The notes beneath the pieces were generated by a model, which saw only the letters and a list, made by a program, of their open reading frames with translations, made no database searches and was not told where the DNA came from. Both the position numbers and the translations under genes were made by a program. This document shows, piece by piece, positions 1-5,337 of a DNA stretch of 8,953 bases. Position 1 is the stretch's first letter. Each line of letters opens with the position of its first letter. Origin of the DNA: Desulfuromonadales bacterium (GTDB taxonomy: Bacteria > Desulfobacterota > Desulfuromonadia > Desulfuromonadales > JACZKF01); contig JACZKF010000613.1 of assembly GCA_014860175.1 (NCBI GenBank), forward strand, positions 1 to 8,953. Direction: 5' to 3'.

Positions 1-966
1 GTATTGATCATGCAGGGGGCGGCGCCGGTGATTCACGATCTGCTCAAGACCCCCGACTTTCGCCTGAAAGAGGAGCTGAAAATCGACCGCAAGGCGCTGC
101 AGAGTGTCGATCTGGTCACCGTCGAGGCGCTGCTCGCCCCCAATTCGCGCTATCAGGACAAGACCCTGGATGAAGTCGATTTCAACCGTTTCTACCGCTT
201 TACCGTCATGGGGATCTCCCGCCATGGCGAAACCCTGCGCCACCGTCCGGCTGAACTGCCGCTGCAGTTCGGCGATTATCTGCTGCTGTTGGGGAACGTG
301 GCCGACGTGGGGCGGCTGCGCCGCAATCCCGATCTGATTCTGCTCGGCGAGAAGACGGTCCCGGCCGTCGGCGGCATCAAGGCGGCAGTGGCGATCGCCT
401 TGCTGGCGGGGATCGTGATCTCTGCCGTCTTCGGCCTGCTGCCGCCGCCGGTCTCGATCCCTCTGGCGGCGGTGCTGGCGATCCTTTTCGGCTGCATCCC
501 CCTGGCCGACGCCTTCGGCGCCATCGACTGGCGCACCATCATCACTCTGGGGGGGATGATCGCCTATGGTCTGGCCCTGGAACACACCGGCGCGGCGGCC
601 GACCTGGCGCACCTCATGGTCAGCGCCTTCACCGGCCTCTCCCCCCTGCTCCTCCTCGGGGCGATCCTGCTGGTGGCGGTTCTTCTCACCCAGTTGATCG
701 AAAACGCCGCCGTCGCCATCATTTTGGCCCCCCTCGCCTTTCAGGTGGCGGTGCGGACCGGAGTCGACCCGAAGCCGTTCATGGTCGCCCTGGCTGTCTG
801 TGTCTCCGCCGCCTTCTGTACTCCGGTCGCTCACGAGAGTACCATCCTGGTTCTCGGCCCCGGCGGCTACCGGTTTCGTCACTACCTGCAACTCGGTAGC
901 GTTCTCGCCCTGCTCACTTGGCTGCTGGCCCTGCTGGTCACCCCCCAGGTCTGGCCCTTTGCCTGA
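1..966 (+). CDS. SLC13/DASS-family anion:Na+ symporter with RCK_C (TrkA-C) domain, 5' partial
   Basis: C-terminal part of an inner-membrane permease; the reading frame is open at the first base, so the start and N-terminal half lie upstream. About 115 soluble residues come first. The stretch around LVTVEALLAPNSRY through LPLQFGDYLLLLG reads as an RCK_C/TrkA-C regulatory domain, which SLC13-type transporters carry in the middle of the protein. From base about 380 to the end the protein is strongly hydrophobic, with roughly five or six membrane segments. Family-like features are the LIENAAVAIILAPLAF segment and the C-terminal signature CTPVAHESTILVLGPGGYRF followed by a short last helix ending at WPFA. 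The family moves divalent anions such as sulfate or dicarboxylates with Na+; the substrate cannot be read from this part. No strong terminator follows the stop codon. Family assignment is confident, substrate unknown. Confidence 0.85.
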   Translation, partial: VLIMQGAAPVIHDLLKTPDFRLKEELKIDRKALQSVDLVTVEALLAPNSRYQDKTLDEVDFNRFYRFTVMGISRHGETLRHRPAELPLQFGDYLLLLGNVADVGRLRRNPDLILLGEKTVPAVGGIKAAVAIALLAGIVISAVFGLLPPPVSIPLAAVLAILFGCIPLADAFGAIDWRTIITLGGMIAYGLALEHTGAAADLAHLMVSAFTGLSPLLLLGAILLVAVLLTQLIENAAVAIILAPLAFQVAVRTGVDPKPFMVALAVCVSAAFCTPVAHESTILVLGPGGYRFRHYLQLGSVLALLTWLLALLVTPQVWPFA

Positions 967-1057
967 CCGGTCCGCACCGATCTCCCCTTTAACGAACCTA
1001 AGGCGAAAAGGGGTATCGTCGCTATCCCTGGGGTGTACGGCGGGATCATCGACAAAC

Positions 1058-1216
1058 TCAAACTTCGGGGCCGCAGATGGGGCAGACGCACGTGCCGGTG
1101 CAGGCAGCCCCCGAACAAAAAATGGCAACCGCTCCGGCAAAAAGCGGCCAATTCTCGCAGCAAAATAGATGGTTCCGCCTGTCAGGCAGCCGCTCGCGAT
1201 GGAACCCTTTTTGCAC
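1058..1216 (-). CDS. Candidate small cysteine-rich protein (52 aa), GTG start
   Basis: This is a short minus-strand frame lying between two plus-strand genes. The GTG start at 1216-1214 is preceded six bases upstream by GGGAGG, a good ribosome-binding site, and an in-frame TAA sits just before that site, so the start is well bounded. The translation has a basic N-terminus (MQKGFHRERLPDRR), a hydrophobic stretch at residues 24-38 and a cysteine-rich tail, TGTCVCPICGPEV, with C34, C39, C43, C45 and C48 in the last 20 residues. The CxC and CPxC spacing could bind metal. I do not recognise the family. The frame overlaps several hairpins, so an untranslated structured RNA or chance are alternatives. 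The ribosome-binding site and composition are the only support. Confidence 0.35.
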   Translation of the reverse strand: MQKGFHRERLPDRRNHLFCCENWPLFAGAVAIFCSGAACTGTCVCPICGPEV

Positions 1217-1301
1217 AGCCAACCTCCCTTAAAAGGCATGGCTTCGCCCACCGAACTATGCTATGAAATGACAGCTCCCATCTCTTCATGAATTGAACTA
1301 C

Positions 1302-1305
1302 AGGA
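1302..1305 (+). promoter_or_regulatory. Ribosome-binding site that sets the carboxypeptidase start
   Basis: AGGA lies five bases before ATG 1311. The frame also offers TTG 1293 and ATG 1305, but neither has a well-placed purine-rich site, and starting at 1311 gives a compact signal peptide. Confidence 0.55.
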
Positions 1306-1310
1306 TGGTC

Positions 1311-2159
1311 ATGTCTCGTCTGCTGCTATGTATGTCGTTGCTCCTCCTTGCCTTGCCTGCCCCAGGGCAGGCCGCCAACCCTTTCCCTAAAGCCGCCACC
1401 GCCTATCTGGTGAAAAGCGGGGAGGCTACCGTCTGGTCGCAGGGGGCGAACCGGCGGTTGCCGCCAGCCAGTCTGACCAAGATGATGACCGCCCTGGTGG
1501 TCATGGAGTCGGCCGACTTTGCCGACGTGGTCACCGTCTCGCCGGCCGCGGCCGCGGCCACAGGCAGCCGCTTGCGGCTCCATGCCGGTGACCGGCTACG
1601 GGTGGGGGACCTGCTGGCGGCCATTTTGCTCAATTCGGCCAACGACGCCGCTCATGCTCTGGCCGACCATGTGGCCGGCAGTGAAGAAAAATTTGCCGTT
1701 TTGATGAATCGGAAAGCGGCCGAACTCGGAATGCAGAATACCCGGTTTGCCAACTGCTCCGGGTTTGACCATCCGCAGCACTATTCGACCGCCGTCGACC
1801 TGGCCCTCCTCGCCGAGGCGGCCCTTGCCCAGCCCCCTTTTCGGGGGATGGTCGGCTTGCCCGACATGGAAATCAGCACCATTGACGGCGCCCGCGTCTT
1901 CCAGCTGAAGACCACCAATCGCCTGCTCGGCTCTTACGATGGGCTGATCGGAGGAAAGACCGGTTTTACCGCCAAAGCCGGCCCTTGCCTGATCGTGGTG
2001 GCCGAGCGGGCAGACGAAAGGGTGCTGGTGGTTCTTCTCAACTCCCCCTCCCGCTGGAATTCGGCACCTACCATTCTCGATCGAGCCTTTTCCCTGATGG
2101 CCAAGGAGCGAAGCAAAACCCGGGTGGCCAGCTTGGCGGGCAAGGGGGAGGTCCACTAG
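1311..2159 (+). CDS. D-alanyl-D-alanine carboxypeptidase, S11 family (DacA/PBP5-like, minimal form)
   Basis: Periplasmic serine peptidase that removes the terminal D-Ala from peptidoglycan pentapeptides. Starting at ATG 1311 the product has 282 residues. Residues 1-21 (MSRLLLCMSLLLLALPAPGQA) form a typical Sec signal peptide. All three penicillin-binding-fold motifs are present: SLTK (S54 nucleophile, K57), SAN (109-111) and KTG (216-218, in GGKTGFTAKAG). The context around them (PASLTKMMTALV, LLNSANDAA) is standard for S11. The protein stops shortly after the catalytic domain, whereas E. coli PBP5 has about 400 residues. It therefore appears to lack the PBP5 C-terminal beta domain and amphipathic membrane anchor, and may be soluble in the periplasm. 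A five-alanine run near residues 79-83 is encoded by GCC/GCG repeats. The gene looks like a single-gene unit, closed by the terminator at 2171-2193. Confidence 0.93.
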   Translation: MSRLLLCMSLLLLALPAPGQAANPFPKAATAYLVKSGEATVWSQGANRRLPPASLTKMMTALVVMESADFADVVTVSPAAAAATGSRLRLHAGDRLRVGDLLAAILLNSANDAAHALADHVAGSEEKFAVLMNRKAAELGMQNTRFANCSGFDHPQHYSTAVDLALLAEAALAQPPFRGMVGLPDMEISTIDGARVFQLKTTNRLLGSYDGLIGGKTGFTAKAGPCLIVVAERADERVLVVLLNSPSRWNSAPTILDRAFSLMAKERSKTRVASLAGKGEVH

Positions 2160-2170
2160 CACCGTGTGGA

Positions 2171-2193
2171 GCCCGGCCTTGCCGGGCTTTTTT
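2171..2193 (+). terminator. Strong rho-independent terminator
   Basis: A perfect GC-only stem, GCCCGGC (2171-2177) with GCCGGGC (2181-2187), has a three-base CTT loop and is followed directly by six T (2188-2193). It starts 11 bases after the carboxypeptidase stop codon and ends that transcript. Confidence 0.93.
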
Positions 2194-2197
2194 CGGC

Positions 2198-2225
2198 CTG
2201 CAAATATCACCAACCGAGTTATATT
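2198..2225 (+). promoter_or_regulatory. Weak candidate promoter for the DUF72 gene
   Basis: TATATT at 2220-2225 matches the sigma70 -10 consensus at five of six positions and sits in an AT-rich patch between the terminator and the ORF. The -35 region, around CTGCAA 2198-2203, matches poorly. The DUF72 gene needs its own promoter because the upstream terminator is strong. Confidence 0.3.
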
Positions 2226-2263
2226 TAATTGTAAGAAGCGTCCTCCTTCCCCCGGGGGCAGGC

Positions 2264-3004
2264 ATGAAAGGCGAAGTCCGTATCGGTACCTCCGGCTGGA
2301 CCTATCCCCATTGGCGGGGAGTTTACTATCCGGAGGGGTTGGCGCAAAAAGACTGGTTCGGCCACTACCTGCGGGATTTCGACACGGTCGAAATCAACAA
2401 TACCTTCTATCGCCTGCCATCCCCCCAGACTTTTGAGCATTGGGCGAGAGTCGCCCCTCCCGGGTTCGTCTACAGCTTCAAGGCCAGTCGCTTCATCACC
2501 CATCTGAAGAAACTCAAGGATCCGCGGGATAGCTTGCATAATTTTCTGGAGCGGGCCCATCTGGCCGGGGCGGCTCTTGGCCCGATCCTCTTTCAGCTGC
2601 CTCCGCACTGGAAATTGGACCTGTTACGCCTGGAAACGTTCCTGCAGGCACTCCCTCCCGACCTGGTGCGGGTCTTCGAGTTTCGGGATGAGAGCTGGCA
2701 CCGTCCGGAAGTCCGTGACCTGCTCAGTCGCTATCGGGCCGCCTTTTGCATCCATGACTACCAGGGGCTGGCCTGTCCGGACTGGACGACCGCTGCCACC
2801 GTCTACCTGCGGTTTCACGGCTCTGCGGCAGCTCCCTACAGCGGCAGCTATTCCGATGACCAGCTCCGTCGGCAAGCCGAAAGGATTCTTGCCTGGCGAC
2901 AGGAGGGGCGATCCCTCTTTGCCTATTTCAACAACGATCTGGGAGGTTACGCCGTGCGCAATGCCCTGACTCTGAAACAACTTCTCGCCAACAGCCTCTC
3001 CTGA
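2264..3004 (+). CDS. DUF72 family protein (YecE-like)
   Basis: A 246-residue soluble protein of the DUF72/YecE family, a predicted TIM-barrel-like fold whose biochemical role is not settled. Family-typical blocks run in order: GTSGWTYPHWRGVYYPEGL (8-26), EINNTFYRLPS (43-53), SFKASRFITHLKKLKD (71-86), ILFQLPPHW (108-116), FEFRDESWHRPEV (138-150), YLRFHGS (181-187) with PYSGSY (191-196), and YFNNDLGGYAVRNA (221-234). All the expected blocks are present and the length is normal, so it looks intact. The start at ATG 2264 places GTSGW at the usual distance from the N-terminus, and a G-rich stretch (GGGGGCAGG) just upstream could serve as ribosome-binding site. The frame stays open upstream but that part reads through the terminator and is not coding. 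No signal peptide or membrane segment is visible. Neighbours give no functional clue. Confidence 0.93.
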   Translation: MKGEVRIGTSGWTYPHWRGVYYPEGLAQKDWFGHYLRDFDTVEINNTFYRLPSPQTFEHWARVAPPGFVYSFKASRFITHLKKLKDPRDSLHNFLERAHLAGAALGPILFQLPPHWKLDLLRLETFLQALPPDLVRVFEFRDESWHRPEVRDLLSRYRAAFCIHDYQGLACPDWTTAATVYLRFHGSAAAPYSGSYSDDQLRRQAERILAWRQEGRSLFAYFNNDLGGYAVRNALTLKQLLANSLS

Positions 3005-3037
3005 CCTAATTAAAACTACCTCTTTTCCCCTTCCAAG

Positions 3038-3043
3038 TATAAA
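3038..3043 (+). promoter_or_regulatory. Candidate -10 element ahead of the glycosyltransferase-barrel gene
   Basis: TATAAA in an AT-rich stretch (TATAAAATAA) lies in the 92-base gap between the DUF72 stop and ATG 3097. I find no good -35 at 16-18 bases upstream, so this is a suggestion based on position and composition only. Confidence 0.3.
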
Positions 3044-3084
3044 ATAACGACATTTAGTATTCGAAGATGCAGATGTGGTGGAGC

Positions 3085-3091
3085 GGAGGAG
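3085..3091 (+). promoter_or_regulatory. Strong ribosome-binding site that sets the glycosyltransferase start
   Basis: GGAGGAG ends five bases before ATG 3097. It favours that start over the in-frame ATG at 3067 and ATG at 3073, both of which lie upstream of this site. Confidence 0.75.
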
Positions 3092-3096
3092 TGAAG

Positions 3097-5337
3097 ATGC
3101 GGTTCTATCTTTCCGTCAAAATCAAACTGGTACTGGCCTTGGGTCTCGCCCTGGGCTGGCTGGCCTTCAGTCTCTGGGTCGGTTGGCCCTGGCTGCAGGA
3201 TCTATCCGATCGATTCACAACCCCCGTCGCCTGGCTGATAATCGCCGGACTAGCCCTCCTCCCCGGCTGGGCCAATGCATTTCTGATCTGCGGCCTGGTG
3301 GTCGACCGACGTCCCCGCTACCCGATCCACCGGAGTCTGCCGCCGGTCTCCATTCTCATCGCTGCCTACAATGAGGAGGAGTGCATCGGCGAGACCATCG
3401 ACTCGATTCTTCAGCAGAAATATCAGGGCGAGGTGGAGGTCCTGGTCATTGACGACGGTTCCCGGGATGCCACCGCCTGGGTCGTGGGCGAAAAGCTGGC
3501 CAAGGGGAGAAAGAGTAATTTCCAGCTGCGCCTGCTCAGCCTGGAACACAACTGCGGCAAGGCGGCGGCCCTGAATGCCGGCCTGGCTCAGGCCAGGCAT
3601 CAGATTCTGGTAACGGTGGACGCCGATACTTTCATGTATGACGATGCCTTGGCCCGCATCGTCGCCAACTTGATTGACGGGCCGGCCAATACGGCGGCCG
3701 TGGCCGGCACCGTGCTGGTTCGCAACTCGCGGGAAACCGTTTTGGCTCGCCTGCAGGAGTGGGACTATTTTCTCGGCATTGCCGTAGTCAAGCGGATTCA
3801 GTCGCTGTTTCAGGGGACCCTGGTCGCCCAGGGAGCCTTCTCCGCCTATCGGCGCGAGGCGGTGGAGCGCGCCGGCGGCTGGGCTCACACGGTCGGCGAG
3901 GACATTGTCCTGACCTGGGGGTTCCATGACCTGAATTATCGGGTGGGCTACGCCGAGAATGCCTTCGTCTTTACCCGGGTCCCGGAGAGTTACCGGCAGT
4001 TTTTCCGTCAGCGCCAACGCTGGGCCCGGGGGCTGATCGAGGCGATCAAGAAACACCCCCGGCTTTTTCTCCGCTGGAAGATGATCACCCCGTTCTTGTT
4101 CCTCAACCTGCTCTTTCCCTACCTGGATGCCGTATTCCTGCTGGTCTTCGTCCCCGGGCTGGTGGCGGCCGTCTTCTTTCAGTACTACGCGGTGGTCGGT
4201 CTGATGACCCTGCTGATTCTCCCTCTGACGCTGGTGGTCAATCTGCTCATGTTTTTCCGGCAGCGAAGGATCTTTCTCCATCATGGGCTGCGGGTGCGAA
4301 AGAATCTCTTCGGACTCGCCTTGTATATACTGACCTATCAGCTGCTCATGAGTCCGGCCAGTCTCGCTGGTTACGTGAGTGAGTTTCTGAACTTGAGAAA
4401 ATCGTGGGGGACCAAGGCCGCCCAGACCACCACCGTGCTCCTCTTGTGCCTGCTGCCTCTTTTGGCCGGCTCCGCCTGGGGGGCGGCTCCCAACCGGCTG
4501 CTGGCGGAATACGAGTTCTTCAGCGACAGTGATCACGAAGAACACCACGGCTTTTACGCCGGCTACCAGCGCCGGCTGTCGACCCCCTGGCCGGCGCTGG
4601 CCCGAGTGCGCACCGGAGTGTTGCAGATCCGTAATTCGGAGGGGAAGGAGCGCTTTGAGGTTTTGCGGGGCAGCTATGATGCCGAATTGGATGAAAGGGT
4701 GCGTTTGCAGCTGCAGGGGACTTATCTGTCGGGGGACGACTGGTCGCCCTTTCTTTACGGGGGGGCACTGGTCTGGACTCCGCCAGGGAGATGGCGGATT
4801 GAACTGTCGGGAGAACGCTCGATCATCGACTCCGTCGCTGGCATCCGGCAACGACTCACTGTCGATACGGCAGCCATTTCGGCCGATTTCGCTCTCTCGG
4901 AACAGATTACCCTGGTCGGTGCTCTCTTTCATCAAGGGATCGATGACGGCAATGACCGACTCGGGAAGGTGGCGCGCCTGATCTGGTCGCCGCAACGAGT
5001 GGAGGGGCTGCATCTGCAGCTTTATGGCAAGCGGATCGACAGCGACTTTGACGGGACCGGCTACTTCAGCCCGCAGACGCTGGAGGAACTTTTTTTGCTG
5101 GCCGGGATATCGCGCCCATTTGCCAATGAGCAGTGGGTTGCCCGTCTGCAGGCCGGCCCGGGGCTGCAGTGGATTGACGGCCGGCGGCAAGGGGCATTTC
5201 GTTCCGAGTTTTCCCTGCGTGGGTGGTTCACCCCAAGCCTGGGGCTGGAAGGGAAGCTGGCCTATGCCCACGCCCAGGAGTCGCGCGAAGCCTATGATTC
5301 TTTTTTGGGCGGGATCAGTCTGGTGTATGCCTGGTAG
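3097..5337 (+). CDS. Processive family-2 glycosyltransferase fused to a C-terminal outer-membrane beta-barrel
   Basis: A 746-residue two-part protein. The first part (about 1-440) resembles the PgaC/IcaA/cellulose-synthase type of exopolysaccharide polymerase. It has two N-terminal membrane helices (about 10-30 and 43-69) and a GT2 catalytic domain with DDG (119-121), DAD (175-177), GED (267-269) and QRQRW (305-309). C-terminal helices span about 330-427, and the part ends with the basic stretch NLRKSWGTK. Residues 441-462 look like an internal signal peptide: hydrophobic TTTVLLLCLLPLLAG followed by SAWGAAP, with a likely cleavage point after AWG. The remaining 284 residues read as about 16 alternating beta strands and end in an aromatic-final strand, GGISLVYAW. 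They contain GYFSPQ, like the motif I recall from BcsC/PgaA-type export barrels. No TPR region is present. The frame is continuous with no sign of a frameshift. Alternative: translation of the barrel from an internal TTG at 4393. Confidence 0.85.
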   Translation: MRFYLSVKIKLVLALGLALGWLAFSLWVGWPWLQDLSDRFTTPVAWLIIAGLALLPGWANAFLICGLVVDRRPRYPIHRSLPPVSILIAAYNEEECIGETIDSILQQKYQGEVEVLVIDDGSRDATAWVVGEKLAKGRKSNFQLRLLSLEHNCGKAAALNAGLAQARHQILVTVDADTFMYDDALARIVANLIDGPANTAAVAGTVLVRNSRETVLARLQEWDYFLGIAVVKRIQSLFQGTLVAQGAFSAYRREAVERAGGWAHTVGEDIVLTWGFHDLNYRVGYAENAFVFTRVPESYRQFFRQRQRWARGLIEAIKKHPRLFLRWKMITPFLFLNLLFPYLDAVFLLVFVPGLVAAVFFQYYAVVGLMTLLILPLTLVVNLLMFFRQRRIFLHHGLRVRKNLFGLALYILTYQLLMSPASLAGYVSEFLNLRKSWGTKAAQTTTVLLLCLLPLLAGSAWGAAPNRLLAEYEFFSDSDHEEHHGFYAGYQRRLSTPWPALARVRTGVLQIRNSEGKERFEVLRGSYDAELDERVRLQLQGTYLSGDDWSPFLYGGALVWTPPGRWRIELSGERSIIDSVAGIRQRLTVDTAAISADFALSEQITLVGALFHQGIDDGNDRLGKVARLIWSPQRVEGLHLQLYGKRIDSDFDGTGYFSPQTLEELFLLAGISRPFANEQWVARLQAGPGLQWIDGRRQGAFRSEFSLRGWFTPSLGLEGKLAYAHAQESREAYDSFLGGISLVYAW

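Larger units (their letters stand above)
967..1310. other. 344-base gap with short hairpins and no plus-strand gene
   Basis: No convincing plus-strand gene is present here. Inverted repeats seen by eye are CCCCTTT (984-990) with AAAGGGG (1007-1013), CCGCT (1129-1133) with AGCGG (1143-1147), and GGTTCC (1171-1176) with GGAACC (1201-1206). The last encloses a small GCCT/AGGC hairpin (1177-1187) and is followed by five T (1208-1212), so it could be a weak plus-strand terminator. A candidate minus-strand small gene (1058-1216) covers much of the same sequence. I could not match the region to a riboswitch class I know. A weak -10-like TATGCT lies near 1257 in front of the carboxypeptidase gene. 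Confidence 0.5.

Noticed and set aside
1110..1215. Cyclic-di-GMP (GEMM) riboswitch
   Set aside because: Some short pieces (GGCAACC, CGCAGCAAAA) loosely recall the class, but the conserved core and tetraloop-receptor layout are not present.
1540..1562. GGCCGC-type simple repeat
   Set aside because: It encodes an alanine run inside the carboxypeptidase and is explained by codon use in a GC-rich genome.
1985..2263. Upstream extension of the DUF72 frame
   Set aside because: It would overlap the carboxypeptidase gene out of frame and read through a strong terminator. The DUF72 family begins near the GTSGW block, which fits ATG 2264.
3067..3096. Earlier ATG codons (3067, 3073) for the glycosyltransferase-barrel gene
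   Set aside because: The strong GGAGGAG site lies downstream of them and is correctly spaced only for ATG 3097.
3250..5271. Very long open frame on the minus strand (over 670 codons) antisense to the glycosyltransferase-barrel gene
   Set aside because: The translation is rich in P, G, Q and H with no recognisable domain. It is the mirror of a GC-rich gene with strong motifs, and has no ribosome-binding site support.
3097..5337. A frameshift or lost stop codon as the cause of the fusion
   Set aside because: The frame stays coding throughout, with no shift of reading frame and no homopolymer run at the joint. A point loss of a stop cannot be ruled out from one sequence, so it is kept only as the main way to refute the finding.
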